Shown: positions 12,763 to 22,011, numbered from the stretch's first letter. The stretch is 64,000 nucleotides of DNA from Variovorax paradoxus (GCF_030815975.1 NZ_JAUSXL010000002.1:3956501-4020500), one strand, 5' to 3'. The notes: generated by a model from the letters alone, not told the origin. Translations and numbers: made by a program.

Positions 12763-13211
12763 TGAACCCCCAATGGAACACACCGCCCAATGGCGATTTC
12801 GCCAGCTACGTCGAGCGGCTGTCGGCCCAGGCCGCATTGCCGAAGCGGGCAGCGCACGAGGGCGACCATGGGCTCGACGTGGGCATCACGCCCGCGCCGG
12901 GCGCGCAGGGTGCCGCGGCGGCCGCAGCGCAGCGGCGCGAATCGTCGAACGGGGACACCTCGGCGCCTGGCGCCGGAGCGCTGACGCCCACGGCGCTCAG
13001 GATCATGGCTGCCGTGGGGGCCGTGGTGCTCCTGGCGCTGTGGTCGGCCGGCGTGTCGCTCGTCGTGCTGGTGTTCCTGGCGGGTGCGGCTTTCTGGCTC
13101 GCCAGCAAGTTGAAGGGATTGAAGCTCTCACCCGGCGTCGCCAAGTGGCAGCAGCTGCTCGAGGAAGCCGCCCGCAAGCAAAGAGAACAGCAACACAAGC
13201 AAGGCAAGTAG
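12762..13211 (+). CDS. Hypothetical membrane protein between coaBC and dut
   Basis: Not recognised. 149 residues: a hydrophilic N-terminal 80 residues rich in Ala, Gly and charged residues, then two closely spaced hydrophobic segments (about 84-103 and 106-121, [15 protein letters not shown] and [15 protein letters not shown]), and a short Lys/Gln-rich tail. Its ATG overlaps the coaBC stop by one base (TGATG), so it is translationally coupled. Probably an inner-membrane protein with a small hairpin; the function is unknown. Confidence 0.75.
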
Positions 13212-13213
13212 AA

Positions 13214-13660
13214 GTGAAAGTAGACGTCCGTATCCTCGATCCACGCATGGTGGACCAATTGCCCGCCTATGCCACGCCCGGCAGCGCAGGGCTCGATCTC
13301 AGGGCCTGCCTCGATGCACCTGTCACGCTGGAGCCCAACGGCTGGCAGCTCGTGGGCACCGGCATCGCAATCCACCTGGCCGACCCGGCCTATGCGGCGC
13401 TGATCCTTCCGCGCTCGGGCCTCGGCCACAAGCACGGCATCGTGCTCGGCAATCTCGTGGGCCTGATCGACAGCGACTACCAGGGCGAACTCAAGATCAG
13501 CGCCTGGAACCGCAGCGACACGCCCTTCGTGCTCCAGCCGATGGAGCGGCTTGCGCAACTCGTGATCGTGCCGGTCGTGCAGGCGCAGTTTCGTGTGGTC
13601 ACGGAATTTGCAGCTTCGCAACGCGGCGAAGGCGGCTACGGCTCCACGGGCAAGCACTGA
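13214..13660 (+). CDS. dut: dUTP diphosphatase
   Basis: 148-residue trimeric dUTPase that hydrolyses dUTP to dUMP, keeping uracil out of DNA and feeding dTMP synthesis. All five family motifs are visible: AGLDLRA (25-31), PRSGLG (66-71), [11 protein letters not shown] (83-93), [10 protein letters not shown] and the glycine-rich C-terminal arm [10 protein letters not shown]. The start is GTG at 13214, two bases after the previous stop, with AAGG upstream. The coaBC-dut adjacency is widespread in proteobacteria. Confidence 0.97.
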   Translation: MKVDVRILDPRMVDQLPAYATPGSAGLDLRACLDAPVTLEPNGWQLVGTGIAIHLADPAYAALILPRSGLGHKHGIVLGNLVGLIDSDYQGELKISAWNRSDTPFVLQPMERLAQLVIVPVVQAQFRVVTEFAASQRGEGGYGSTGKH

Positions 13661-13833
13661 GCTTGCGGTCCGCCGCCCGGCTGGGTGTCGGGCCCGTAAA
13701 GACCGGAACTGACGATTCGCGGCGCGCTCCTACGTTTCGGTGTGTGTCTTGCGTCATCCCCGTTGCGGGAAAGACGTTGGATACAGGCTTTGGCGCATCG
13801 GGATGCGCCGATTTATCCGAGGAGCCTCTCAAC

Positions 13834-14334
13834 ATGAAAATTTCAACGCGCTTCATTTCCATTGCCGCTTCCGTGGTGGCGCTTGCCACGCTCACGGCCT
13901 GCGTCGCCCCCGCGCCGGTCTATCACACCTCGCGCTATCCCTACCAGGCTCCGCCGCAGGCCGTTCCGTACCAGGAAGCGGCCTATGTCGAATACGGCCA
14001 CGTGGCCAACATCGAGGTGCTGCGCAGCGAAACCGCGGGCGGCGGCACCACCGGTGGTGGCGCCGTGGCGGGTGGTGTCGTCGGCGGCGTGGTGGGCAAC
14101 CAGTTCGGGCACGGCAGCGGCCGCGCCGCGGCAACCGCCCTGGGCATCGTGGGCGGTGCGCTGCTGGGCAACACCATCGAGGGACAGGCCAGCGGGCCGC
14201 GCGCTTACGAGAGCTATCGCATCTCGGTGCAGACCGACCGCGGCGCCTACCGTGCCTTCGATGTGCAGCACCCGGGCGATCTGCGCATCGGCGACCGCGT
14301 GCGCATCGACAACGGCCAGATCTCGCGCATGTAG
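13834..14334 (+). CDS. Glycine-zipper outer-membrane lipoprotein (SlyB/PcP-like)
   Basis: 166-residue lipoprotein: signal peptide with lipobox LTAC (lipidated Cys23), a Tyr/Pro-rich linker, a glycine-zipper 2TM domain (about 70-115, repeating GGGAVAGGVVGGVVGNQFG with small-residue spacing) and a C-terminal beta region (YRISVQTDRG). This matches SlyB/PcP-type lipoproteins of the outer membrane. The ATG at 13834 follows GAGGAG; the frame upstream to 13663 is non-conserved. It is followed by a strong hairpin terminator. Confidence 0.88.
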   Translation: MKISTRFISIAASVVALATLTACVAPAPVYHTSRYPYQAPPQAVPYQEAAYVEYGHVANIEVLRSETAGGGTTGGGAVAGGVVGGVVGNQFGHGSGRAAATALGIVGGALLGNTIEGQASGPRAYESYRISVQTDRGAYRAFDVQHPGDLRIGDRVRIDNGQISRM

Positions 14335-14353
14335 CCAGGCTGCGCAACAAGCA

Positions 14354-14380
14354 CAAAAGCCGGGCAGTGCCCGGCTTTTG
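14354..14380. terminator. Strong bidirectional intrinsic terminator
   Basis: CAAAAGCCGGGC pairs with GCCCGGCTTTTG around a tiny loop; the A-run before and T-run after make it functional in both directions. It separates the plus-strand lipoprotein from the converging FKBP gene. Confidence 0.85.
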
Positions 14381-14404
14381 CTTGCCCGCCCGCCCGCCTG
14401 CCGC

Positions 14405-14929
14405 TCAGTGCAGCAGATCGTTGCCTGGTGCGGTCGGCGGCACCTTGAAAAAGGCCGTGCCCGCCGTGCCACTGCCGACTTCTTCTTCGGTGGCCTCGCG
14501 CACCGAGCGCACCGTGATGTCGAGCCGGATCGCGATGCCGGCGAGCGGATGGTTGCCGTCGAGCACCAGGTGCTCCGGATAGATCTCGGCCACGGTGTAG
14601 ATCACGTCCTTGGGCATGGCCTCGCTCACGCCCGGGGGCAGTGCGGCGCCGTCGAAGGTCATGCCTTCCTCGGTGCCTTCGGGGAACAGCGAACGCGGCT
14701 CGAGAAAAAGCAGCTGGTCGTTGAAGTCGCCGAAGCCCTGCTCGGGTTCGAGCTGCAATTGCACCCGGGCGCCGGGCTCGTGGCCCTGCAGGGCGGCTTC
14801 GATCACATCGAAGAGGTCATCGCCCCCCACCATGAATTCCACCGGTTCATCGAGCACGTCCAGCACTTCGCCCAGAGTGTCTTTCATTGTCCAGGTCAGG
14901 CCGACCACGCATTGTTCAGAGATTTCCAT
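14405..14929 (-). CDS. FKBP-type peptidyl-prolyl isomerase (SlyD-like)
   Basis: 174 residues. Visible family features: N-terminal VVGLTWTMKDTLGEVLD strand, the VEFMVGGDDLF region, an inserted chaperone flap (GHEPGARVQLQLEPEQGFGDFND), and LVLDGNHPLAG, which is the SlyD-type closing motif. It lacks the His-rich metal tail of E. coli SlyD. It probably acts as a cytosolic folding helper. The ATG at 14929 is only 14 bp from the divergent RoxA-type start. Confidence 0.9.
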   Translation of the reverse strand: MEISEQCVVGLTWTMKDTLGEVLDVLDEPVEFMVGGDDLFDVIEAALQGHEPGARVQLQLEPEQGFGDFNDQLLFLEPRSLFPEGTEEGMTFDGAALPPGVSEAMPKDVIYTVAEIYPEHLVLDGNHPLAGIAIRLDITVRSVREATEEEVGSGTAGTAFFKVPPTAPGNDLLH

Positions 14930-14931
14930 TG

Positions 14932-14940
14932 CAGAATTCT
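14932..14940. promoter_or_regulatory. Symmetric divergent -10 candidate between FKBP and RoxA genes
   Basis: The palindrome AGAATTCT lies between two start codons 14 bp apart. Plus strand: CAGAAT then six bases then the RoxA ATG. Minus strand: GAGAAT then six bases then the FKBP ATG. Both transcripts would then be leaderless. No -35 boxes could be assigned. Confidence 0.35.
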
Positions 14941-14943
14941 CCC

Positions 14944-16086
14944 ATGGAGATTACACAACCGCTGCCGTTGCTCGGCGGCCTGAGCGCCGCGCAGTTCATG
15001 CGGCAGCATTGGCAGAAGAAACCGCTGCTGGTGCGCCAGGCCATTCCCGCCATGGTGCCACCGATCGAGCGCAGCGCGCTCTTTGCCCTGGCCGAGCGCG
15101 AGGACGTCGAATCGCGCCTCATCCGCCACGGCAAGGCCGGCTGGACGCTGCGGCACGGGCCGCTCGCGCGCCGCGCACTGCCGCCGCGCAAGCAGCCGGC
15201 ATGGACGCTGCTGGTGCAGGGCGTCGACCTGCATCACGACGGCGTGCACGCGCTGCTGCAGCAGTTCCGCTTCCTGCCCGATGCGCGGCTGGACGACCTG
15301 ATGATCAGCTACGCGAGCGACCAGGGCGGCGTGGGCGCGCATTTCGACAGCTACGACGTGTTCCTGCTGCAGGCGCAGGGCAGGCGGCGCTGGTCGATCG
15401 GCAAGCAGAGCGACCTGCGCCTGCAGCAGGGCGTGCCGCTCAAGATCCTCGAGAACTTCGAGCCCGAGCAAAGCTTTGTGCTCGAGCCGGGCGACATGCT
15501 GTATTTGCCGCCGCGCTATGCGCACGACGGCGTGGCGGTCGGCGACGACTGCATGACCTGCTCCATCGGCCTGCGGTCTTCCGCGGCGGGCGAGCTTGGC
15601 GCCGACCTGCTGGCGCGCGTGGCGCAGGCGTATTCGGAGGCGCTGGAAGATGCAGGGCCCGCCGAGTTGGCGCGCTATCGCGATCCGACCCAGCCCGCGG
15701 TCGAGGCGCCGGCCGCCATGCCGGCCGCGCTGCAGGCCTTTGCGCGCAAAGCGGTCGATGCCGCGCTGCGCGACCCGGACGCCATCGACCGTGCATTGGG
15801 CGAATCGCTGACCGAACCCAAGGCCAACGTCTGGTTCGATCAGGGCGCCGAGTCGCCCGGCGTGCTGCACGCCGTGGCGCTCGACCGCCGCACGCGCATG
15901 CTCTACGACACGCGGCACCTCTACATCAATGGCGAGAGCTTTCGCGCGGGCGGGGCCGATGCAACGCTGATGCGGCGGCTGGCCGACCGGCGCGCGCTCG
16001 GGCCGCGCGAACTGGCGCGCGCGAGCGACGGCGCACTCGCATTGCTGGCCGAGTGGTGCGAAGCGGGGTGGGCTCATGCCGAGTGA
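14944..16086 (+). CDS. roxA: Cupin/JmjC ribosomal oxygenase (RoxA/YcfD-like, 50S L16 arginine hydroxylase)
   Basis: 380 residues of the Cupin_4 family of 2-oxoglutarate/Fe(II) oxygenases. The iron-binding triad is visible: His133 and Asp135 (GAHFDSYDVF) and His194 (PPRYAHDG). Flanking sequence (QGRRRWSIG; EPGDMLYLPP) matches YcfD, which hydroxylates an arginine of ribosomal protein L16 in E. coli. It starts MEITQPLPLLGG. The stop overlaps the next gene by 11 bases. Confidence 0.9.
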   Translation: MEITQPLPLLGGLSAAQFMRQHWQKKPLLVRQAIPAMVPPIERSALFALAEREDVESRLIRHGKAGWTLRHGPLARRALPPRKQPAWTLLVQGVDLHHDGVHALLQQFRFLPDARLDDLMISYASDQGGVGAHFDSYDVFLLQAQGRRRWSIGKQSDLRLQQGVPLKILENFEPEQSFVLEPGDMLYLPPRYAHDGVAVGDDCMTCSIGLRSSAAGELGADLLARVAQAYSEALEDAGPAELARYRDPTQPAVEAPAAMPAALQAFARKAVDAALRDPDAIDRALGESLTEPKANVWFDQGAESPGVLHAVALDRRTRMLYDTRHLYINGESFRAGGADATLMRRLADRRALGPRELARASDGALALLAEWCEAGWAHAE

Positions 16087-16591
16087 GCGCCCCGCGGCTG
16101 CCGCACCATCGCTGCCCGAGGGACGGTTCGATGGCCGCGAGGCCTTCGCGGACATCGTGCGGGCCGCGCTTTCGAGCGCGGCCCGGCAGGGCTGGAGGGA
16201 GCTGGTCTTCTGCGACCCCGATTTCGCCGACTGGCCGCTCGGCGAGCGCGCCAGCATCGAGGCGCTCCAGGACTGGTCGGCCACGGGCCGCCGCTTGATC
16301 CTGCTGGCGCAGCGCTTCGATGTGGTCGAACGTACCCATGCGCGCTTCGTTCCATGGCGGCGCATGTGGGACCACATCGTCGAATGTCGCGCGGTGCGGG
16401 CGGAGGCGGGAAGCGCTGGGGTGCCGAGTGCCATCTGGACGCCCGAGTGGTTCGTCCACCGCACCGATCCCGAGCGCAGCCGCGGCCTGTGCGGCTTCGA
16501 TCCGCGTGCACGGCGCGAGTTGCGCGAAACCATGGATGAGTCGTGGCGGGCGGGGCGGCCGGCGTTTCCGGCATCGACATCGGGCTTGTAA
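16076..16591 (+). CDS. Hypothetical protein coupled to roxA
   Basis: Not recognised. 171 residues, soluble, rich in Trp and Arg (ELVFCDPDFADWPLGE, RFVPWRRMWDHIVECRAV, WTPEWFVHRTDPERSRGLCGFDPRARRELRE). It starts 11 bases inside the end of roxA, so translation is coupled. Its conserved-looking acidic/aromatic blocks suggest a genuine protein acting on or with the same partner, but no fold can be assigned from the sequence. No signal peptide or membrane segment. Confidence 0.72.
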   Translation: MPSERPAAAAPSLPEGRFDGREAFADIVRAALSSAARQGWRELVFCDPDFADWPLGERASIEALQDWSATGRRLILLAQRFDVVERTHARFVPWRRMWDHIVECRAVRAEAGSAGVPSAIWTPEWFVHRTDPERSRGLCGFDPRARRELRETMDESWRAGRPAFPASTSGL

Positions 16592-16684
16592 GCCAATGCC
16601 GCGAATGAGGCCGCGAGACACAAACGGGCCGCGATGCGGGTCTAGAATTTTTTCATTCAGACATCCATTGCCAAAGGAGTTTCC

Positions 16685-16957
16685 ATGAAGAAGTCATCGT
16701 CCGTCCTGCTCGCTTCGTTGATTGCCGCTGCCGCACTCGTGGCCTGCGGAAAGAAAGAGGACGCCGCACCGGCGGTTGTGACACCCCCGCCCGCTCCGGT
16801 GACCGAGCCGGCGCCCCCGCCGCCCGCAGTCACGCCGGCCCCGTCGACCACCGATCCGTCGGCCGCAACAACGCCTTCGCCGGGCGCCTCCTCGGCCCTG
16901 GACGCGGCCAATGCCGCGACGGAAGAGGCCAAGAAGAATCAAGCGCCCAAGCAATAA
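16685..16957 (+). CDS. Small proline/alanine-rich lipoprotein
   Basis: 90 residues: signal peptide with lipobox LVAC (lipidated Cys21) directly followed by GKKEDA, then a low-complexity Pro/Ala/Thr stretch and a Lys/Asn-rich tail. It has AAGGAG before the ATG, a TAGAAT -10-like hexamer at 16643-16648, and a terminator after it, so it is an independent unit. No function can be assigned; small lipoproteins of this composition are often envelope spacers. Confidence 0.8.
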   Translation: MKKSSSVLLASLIAAAALVACGKKEDAAPAVVTPPPAPVTEPAPPPPAVTPAPSTTDPSAATTPSPGASSALDAANAATEEAKKNQAPKQ

Positions 16958-16996
16958 ATAACAAGCTCGGCAGGGCGTTCATCCGCCCGGCAAGAA

Positions 16997-17018
16997 GCCG
17001 CCTCGTGGGCGGCTTTTT
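16997..17018 (+). terminator. Intrinsic terminator after the small lipoprotein gene
   Basis: Stem GCCGCC (16997-17002) / GGCGGC (17008-17013) with a 5-base loop, followed by five T residues (17014-17018). It ends the lipoprotein transcript before the converging MBL gene that stops at 17061. Confidence 0.85.
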
Positions 17019-17060
17019 GCATGGTGCCCGAAACGGATCAGGGCGGCGCGCGCGACGCGG

Positions 17061-17837
17061 TCAGACGTCCAGCCAGGGCGAGCCTTCCGACGCGCTGGCC
17101 GTGAGCATTTCGGCCTCGTGCCCGCCCAGGGCTTCGGCCATGAGCCGCCGCACGATGTCGGGGCGGTTGTTCTGCTCGCTCAGATGCGCCGCGACCACGT
17201 GGCGCAGGCCGTCGTGGCGCACCGCGCGCGCGATTTCCGCAGCCGCTTCGTTGGACAGGTGTCCGTGCCTGCCGCCGACGCGCAGCTTCAGGAATGCCGG
17301 ATAGGCTGAGTTGGCCAGCAGCTCGCTGTCGTGATTGAACTCGAGCAGCAGCGCATGCACGCCGCTCAAGCGGGCCAGCACATGCGCGGTGGCATGGCCC
17401 AGGTCGGTCAGCACGCCCAGGGTGCGGGCGCCATCGGAGCAGCGAAGCTGCAGCGGCTCGCGCGCATCGTGCGGCACCGTGAAGGGCTGCACCGAAATAT
17501 CGCCGACCGCAAATTCGGCATCGTCCCGCGCCAGGTTGAGCCGGCCTTCGAAATCGCGGCCACCGGTGGCCAGCCAGGTGCCTTCGCTCATCCAGACGGG
17601 AATGCGGTTGCGCCGCGACAGCGAGTGGGCGCAGCCGATGTGGTCGCCATGCTCGTGGGTGACGAAGATCGCGTCGATGTCGCCGGCCGCGAGGCCGGCC
17701 CTGGCGAGCCGCAGATCGAGCTGCCGCAGGCCGAAGCCGCAGTCGACCAGGAGCCGCGAGGTACGGCCGCCGCTGGTGGATTCCACCAGCGCGGCATTGC
17801 CCGTGCTGCCGCTGCCGAGGCTTCGGAAGCGGAGCAT
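17061..17837 (-). CDS. Metallo-beta-lactamase-fold hydrolase (YycJ/WalJ-like)
   Basis: 258 residues starting MLRFRSLGSGSTGNA, the usual YycJ-type opening. The metal-binding HEHGDH is at residues 61-66, and a further His lies in GRHGHLSN and AAHLSEQNN. This family of MBL proteins includes 5'-3' DNA exonuclease-like enzymes linked to mismatch repair and cell-wall signalling in Firmicutes; the role in proteobacteria is unclear. Third gene of the dapA-bamC operon (5 bp after the bamC stop). Confidence 0.85.
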   Translation of the reverse strand: MLRFRSLGSGSTGNAALVESTSGGRTSRLLVDCGFGLRQLDLRLARAGLAAGDIDAIFVTHEHGDHIGCAHSLSRRNRIPVWMSEGTWLATGGRDFEGRLNLARDDAEFAVGDISVQPFTVPHDAREPLQLRCSDGARTLGVLTDLGHATAHVLARLSGVHALLLEFNHDSELLANSAYPAFLKLRVGGRHGHLSNEAAAEIARAVRHDGLRHVVAAHLSEQNNRPDIVRRLMAEALGGHEAEMLTASASEGSPWLDV

Positions 17838-17842
17838 GCGGG

Positions 17843-18937
17843 CTACTTCAGGTCGTCCGCAATGACCTGGACGATGCGCTGCGCGTTCGCCGAGCTTTCG
17901 GGTGCGCCGCTTGCGTTCAGCACCGAGACCGTGGTGCTCTCGCCCTGACCGCCCTTCACGAGGATGCGGAACTTGATCGGTGCTTCGTTCTTGTCGGAGC
18001 TGCCGAACAGCTTGCCGAAGAAGCCGGGCTCCTTCTTGTCGGGGTTCGGGGTCACGTAGCGCACGTAGTAGATGCCGGCGCTGCGGTCGCGGTCTTCCAC
18101 GGTGAAGCCGGTGCGGTCGAGTGCCAGGCCCACCCGGCGCCATGCGCGGTCGAAGCCTTCGCTGATCTGCACGACCGGCTGGCCGCCCACGTTGGCGACG
18201 GTTGCGGTCTTGGACGGCGCGGTGGTGGCGGCCAGGATCTTCGACTGCTCTTGCGTCACGCCGAGCTTGACCATCAGGCGGCGCAGGAACTCGGTCTCGA
18301 GTTCAGGGTCGCTCGGGCGGGGCTGCCAGACGGTCTGGTCCTGGCGGCTGTTGTTGTAGACCTCCTGCATGCCGCGGTGGCTGATGAAGATCTCGGTGCC
18401 CGTGGGCGTGCGCTCCAGGCGGGTGCGGAAGCGGTCGAGTTCGCCGGTCGAGTAGACCGAATCGACCAGCTTGCCCAGCGTGCCGCGGATGATGTCCTGC
18501 GGCAGCTTGGCGCGGTTCTCGGCCCAGTCGGTTTCCATGATGCCGAGGTTGCGCTGCTCGGTGGTCAGGAGGAAGCCGCTTTCCTGCCAGAAGTCCTTCA
18601 CCGGATCCCAGAGCTGGTCGGGCGAACGGTTGATGACGATCCAGCGCTGCGTACCCGAGCGTTCCATGCGGACGTCGCCGATGTTGGCCACCGCGGTCGG
18701 AATGCCCGGGGCGTTGGCGGCACCGGCCTGGTAGGCGTTGGCCGTGACCGCGCCGCCAGGCACCGCATAGCGGTTCTCGCGCGAGAGCTGCGACAGGTCG
18801 GGCGGGACTTCGAGCGTCGGTGCCTTGCCGGCGCTCTTGTAGTCGATCTTGTCGCTCTCGAGAACGGAGCAGGCGGCGAGGCTGACAACGAGGGTGGCCA
18901 GCAGTGCAGCTCGCGAAATGTGCGAAAGGTTCTTCAA
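17843..18937 (-). CDS. bamC: Outer-membrane assembly lipoprotein BamC
   Basis: 364-residue lipoprotein of the BAM complex that inserts outer-membrane beta-barrels. Signal peptide with lipobox LAAC (Cys23), followed by the BamC-type unstructured segment (DYKSAGKAPTLEVPPDLSQL), then two helix-grip domains ending near residue 350. The start is TTG at 18937, selected because AAGGA lies nine bases upstream and the signal peptide begins there. It is directly downstream of dapA, as in E. coli. Confidence 0.93.
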   Translation of the reverse strand: MKNLSHISRAALLATLVVSLAACSVLESDKIDYKSAGKAPTLEVPPDLSQLSRENRYAVPGGAVTANAYQAGAANAPGIPTAVANIGDVRMERSGTQRWIVINRSPDQLWDPVKDFWQESGFLLTTEQRNLGIMETDWAENRAKLPQDIIRGTLGKLVDSVYSTGELDRFRTRLERTPTGTEIFISHRGMQEVYNNSRQDQTVWQPRPSDPELETEFLRRLMVKLGVTQEQSKILAATTAPSKTATVANVGGQPVVQISEGFDRAWRRVGLALDRTGFTVEDRDRSAGIYYVRYVTPNPDKKEPGFFGKLFGSSDKNEAPIKFRILVKGGQGESTTVSVLNASGAPESSANAQRIVQVIADDLK

Positions 18938-19079
18938 CGTCGTCTTCCTTGTTGGAATGGGTTCGGTCAATCTGTGGGCCGCATTGCCCGCACTCTCTGA
19001 GCGCGGTTCAGGCAAAAGGTTGCGTAACCTCGATGCGGCAGGGGAAAGCGATGGGGGTGTCGAGAAGAAAAAGGGGTCT

Positions 19080-19970
19080 TCAGCCCTTGAGCAGGCCGGT
19101 GGCGCGCAGGGCGGCCTCGACCACGGGCTGGTTCATTTCCGCCAGCTCGGTGAGCGGCAGCCGCAATGCGCCGCCGCACAGTCCGAGCCTGGACATGGCC
19201 CACTTGAGCGGGATCGGATTGGGTTCCACGAACAGGTGGCGATGCAGCGGCGTCAGTTCGAACTGGATCTGCATGGCGCGCCGCACATCGCCCGCGATGG
19301 CCGCAACGCACAGCTCGTGCATCTTGCGCGGCGCGATGTTGGCCGTGACGCTGATGTTGCCCTGGCCGCCGCAGAGCATGAGGGCCACCGCAGTGGGGTC
19401 GTCGCCGGAATAGACGGCAAAGTGCTTGGGCAGATCGCGGATGAGCCACTGCGCGCGCTCGATGTTGCCGGTGGCTTCCTTGATGCCGATGATGCCCGGC
19501 ACCTGGGCCAGGCGCAGCACGGTGTCGTGCGCCATATCGGCCACGGTGCGGCCGGGCACGTTGTACAGCACGGTGGGCAGGTCGCCCACGGCTTCGGCAA
19601 TGGCCTTGAAGTGCTGGTACTGGCCTTCCTGCGTCGGCTTGTTGTAGTAGGGCACGACCTGCAGCTGCGAATCGGCGCCCACGCCCTTGGCGAACCTGGC
19701 GAGCTCGATGGCTTCCTTGGTCGAATTGGCGCCGCAGCCGGCCATCACGGGCACGCGGCCCTTGGCCTGCTCGACCGCCACGCGGATGATCTCGCAATGC
19801 TCTTCCACGTCGACCGTGGGCGATTCGCCGGTGGTGCCGACCACGCCGAGGCAATCGGTGCCTTCGTCGATGTGCCAGTCGATCAGCCGGCGCAGGGCGG
19901 GGTAGTCGACACTGCCGTCGTCGTGCATCGGCGTGACGAGAGCGACGATGCTGCCTGTCAGTTGCTCCAA
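19080..19970 (-). CDS. dapA: 4-hydroxy-tetrahydrodipicolinate synthase
   Basis: 296 residues, standard length. Condenses pyruvate with aspartate semialdehyde in lysine and diaminopimelate synthesis. The Schiff-base Lys164 (GIKEATG), Tyr136 (YNVPGR) and the Thr46-Thr47 pair (GTTGES) are all present. The TTG at 19970 gives the canonical [14 protein letters not shown] start, with GAGAG upstream; the longer frame from 20147 is not conserved. First gene of the dapA-bamC-MBL operon. Confidence 0.97.
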   Translation of the reverse strand: MEQLTGSIVALVTPMHDDGSVDYPALRRLIDWHIDEGTDCLGVVGTTGESPTVDVEEHCEIIRVAVEQAKGRVPVMAGCGANSTKEAIELARFAKGVGADSQLQVVPYYNKPTQEGQYQHFKAIAEAVGDLPTVLYNVPGRTVADMAHDTVLRLAQVPGIIGIKEATGNIERAQWLIRDLPKHFAVYSGDDPTAVALMLCGGQGNISVTANIAPRKMHELCVAAIAGDVRRAMQIQFELTPLHRHLFVEPNPIPLKWAMSRLGLCGGALRLPLTELAEMNQPVVEAALRATGLLKG

Positions 19971-20049
19971 GGGGAATCTCTCTGTCGGGTGGACGAAAGC
20001 GCCGATTCTACTGACTCCGGCGTCCCCGGAAACGGCCGCCCCGGCGGGG

Positions 20050-20625
20050 TCAGTTTGCCTGCAGCAGATGGCGTGCGGGCTGGCCCGGGTTGGCATGGCC
20101 GACACGGATGGCCGCAATGCGCTGCACGAAGCGCGGCGGTTCGGCAAGAAAGCCGTCTTCGTAGGCCACCACGCGCAACTCCTTGCATGCGGTCAGCAGC
20201 TCGCCGGGCTGCAGCAGGAAGTCGGGCCGCGAGGGCTTGCCCACCATCTCGTTGCCCGCGGCGAAGGTTTCGTAGAGCAGCACCCCGCCGGGCGCGACCG
20301 CGGCCACGATGTCGGCCATGCGCGGGCGCCACAGGTAATTGGTGACGACCACCGCGCCGAAGGCCTGGCCCGCGAAGGGCCAGGGGCCGGACTCGATGTC
20401 GGCGGTCAGCACGTGGCCGAAGGCGCCCGCGGCCCCGGCGGCTTCGGCCGAGCGGTCCACGCCCGTGACCTCATGCCCGCGCGCCGCGAACCACCGCATG
20501 TGCCGTCCCTGGCCGCACGCCACGTCGAGCACGGCAGCGCCAGGGGCAAGCAGGTGCGACCACCGCACGATCCATTCCGACGGCTGCGTTCCGCCATGCG
20601 AAGGCGCTGCATCTTTCATGGCCAT
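20050..20625 (-). CDS. Class I SAM-dependent methyltransferase
   Basis: 191 residues with the Rossmann motif [11 protein letters not shown] (about 33-42), an acidic residue at the end of strand 2 (VTGVDRS), and motif VTNYLWRP. The fold resembles the TehB/UbiE-type small methyltransferases. The substrate is unknown. The ATG overlaps the stop of a 46-residue membrane protein (TGATG). A start two codons later (MKDAAP) is also possible. Confidence 0.85.
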   Translation of the reverse strand: MAMKDAAPSHGGTQPSEWIVRWSHLLAPGAAVLDVACGQGRHMRWFAARGHEVTGVDRSAEAAGAAGAFGHVLTADIESGPWPFAGQAFGAVVVTNYLWRPRMADIVAAVAPGGVLLYETFAAGNEMVGKPSRPDFLLQPGELLTACKELRVVAYEDGFLAEPPRFVQRIAAIRVGHANPGQPARHLLQAN

Positions 20626-20765
20626 CAGAAACAGGACCAGACCTGGTCGACCAGCGCCACCAGGAAATCCGGGTGCACGTAGAGCGCAAAGACGCCGCCC
20701 AGCGCCGCCAGCGCGGCGGCCAGCCAGCCGGCATGCACGAGATGGTGGCGCATCTGCGGGTTCAT
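20625..20765 (-). CDS. 46-residue membrane protein upstream of a methyltransferase
   Basis: Small ORF with one strong transmembrane segment (about residues 12-40, GWLAAALAALGGVFALYV), preceded by MNPQMRHHLVHA. Its stop overlaps the methyltransferase ATG, and composition is that of a real bitopic protein, which supports it as a gene. Function unknown; the longer frame to 20825 has no typical start. Confidence 0.6.
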   Translation of the reverse strand: MNPQMRHHLVHAGWLAAALAALGGVFALYVHPDFLVALVDQVWSCF

Positions 20766-20787
20766 GGGCCCATTGTCCACTGTCAGC

Positions 20788-22011
20788 TCAGCCGGCTGCG
20801 GCGGCCGTCCGCCCGCCGCGCGCAATGGCGTTTTCCTTCACCGGCAGGTTGATCAACGCCGCGAACACGCCCAGGGCGATCGCGATGTACCAGACGATGT
20901 CGTAGCTGCCCGTGGTGTCGTACAGATAGCCGCCCAGCCAGACGCCGATGAACGATCCGACCTGGTGGCTCAGGAACACGAAGCCGCTGAGCATCGACAG
21001 GTGCGCCACGCCGAAGATGCCCGCGATGATCGCGTTGGTGGCGGGCACCGTCGAAAGCCAGAGAAAGCCCATGGCGGCCGAGAAGACATACACGCTGAGC
21101 GGCGAAATGGGCGCCAGCAGGAACAGGGCGATCGACACCGCCCGCGCAAGGTAGATGGCCGCCAGGATCTTGCGCTTGGCCAGCTTCTGGCCCAGCAGCC
21201 CGACCGTGTAGGTGCCGAACACGTTGAAGAGCCCGATCAGCGCCAGCGCGTAGCCCGCCACCTCGGCCGGCAGGCGCTGGTCGCGCAGGTAGGTCGGCAT
21301 ATGGATGCCGATGAAGGCGAGCTGGAAGCCGCAGACGAAATACCCCGCCATCAGCAGGCCGAAGCTCGGGTAGCGGAAGGCCTCGCCCACCGCGTGCAGC
21401 ACCGACTGCTCGCGGCGCCCGGCCAGCGCGCCGCGCTGCGGTTCGCGCAGGCCGAAGGCGAGCGGCACGATCACCAGTGCCAGCATCGCCACCACAGCAA
21501 GCGCGCTCTGCCAGCCCAGGTGCCCGATGAGCAGCCCCTCGATCGGCGCCATCAGGAACTGGCCGAACGAGCCCGCCGCGGCCGCCACGCCCATCGCCCA
21601 GGAGCGCCGCTCGGCCGGGATCTGGCGCCCGATCACGCCGTAGACGACGGCATAGGTGGTGCCGGCCTGCGCCGCGCCGATCAGCACACCGGCGCTCAGC
21701 GTGAACAGCAGCGGCGTGGGCGAATACGCCATGCCCAGCAGGCCCAGCGCATAGAACGCCGTGCCGGCGATCAGCACCCGGAAGGCCCCGAAGCGATCCG
21801 CCACCATCCCCGCGAACACGCCGAAGATGCCCCACGACAAGTTCTGCACGGCCAGCGCGAACGAAAAGGTCTGGCGGCTCCAGTCCTGGGCTTGCGTGAT
21901 CGGCTGCAGCCAGAGGCCGAAGCCATGGCGGATGCCCATGGAGAGCGTGACGATCATGGCGCCGCAGATCAGCACCTGCTTGACCGAGAGAGTGGGAGGG
22001 GAGGCTTGCAT
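20788..22011 (-). CDS. MFS transporter
   Basis: 407 residues with 12 hydrophobic segments and MFS signatures, including GMVADRFGAFRVL (loop 2-3) and its weaker repeat in the second half (GLLGQKLAKRKIL). The N-terminus (ICGAMIVTLSMGIRHGFGLWLQP) resembles the monocarboxylate/oxalate-formate antiporter-type subgroup, so a small organic anion is a plausible substrate, but this is inference. The ATG at 22011 is preferred; the extension to 22161 runs through an 18-bp palindrome. Divergent from parE. Confidence 0.85.
   Translation of the reverse strand: MQASPPTLSVKQVLICGAMIVTLSMGIRHGFGLWLQPITQAQDWSRQTFSFALAVQNLSWGIFGVFAGMVADRFGAFRVLIAGTAFYALGLLGMAYSPTPLLFTLSAGVLIGAAQAGTTYAVVYGVIGRQIPAERRSWAMGVAAAAGSFGQFLMAPIEGLLIGHLGWQSALAVVAMLALVIVPLAFGLREPQRGALAGRREQSVLHAVGEAFRYPSFGLLMAGYFVCGFQLAFIGIHMPTYLRDQRLPAEVAGYALALIGLFNVFGTYTVGLLGQKLAKRKILAAIYLARAVSIALFLLAPISPLSVYVFSAAMGFLWLSTVPATNAIIAGIFGVAHLSMLSGFVFLSHQVGSFIGVWLGGYLYDTTGSYDIVWYIAIALGVFAALINLPVKENAIARGGRTAAAAG

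Noticed and set aside
19971..20147. N-terminal extension of DapA
   Set aside because: The extension is not conserved; the TTG at 19970 has a ribosome-binding site and gives the standard DapA start.
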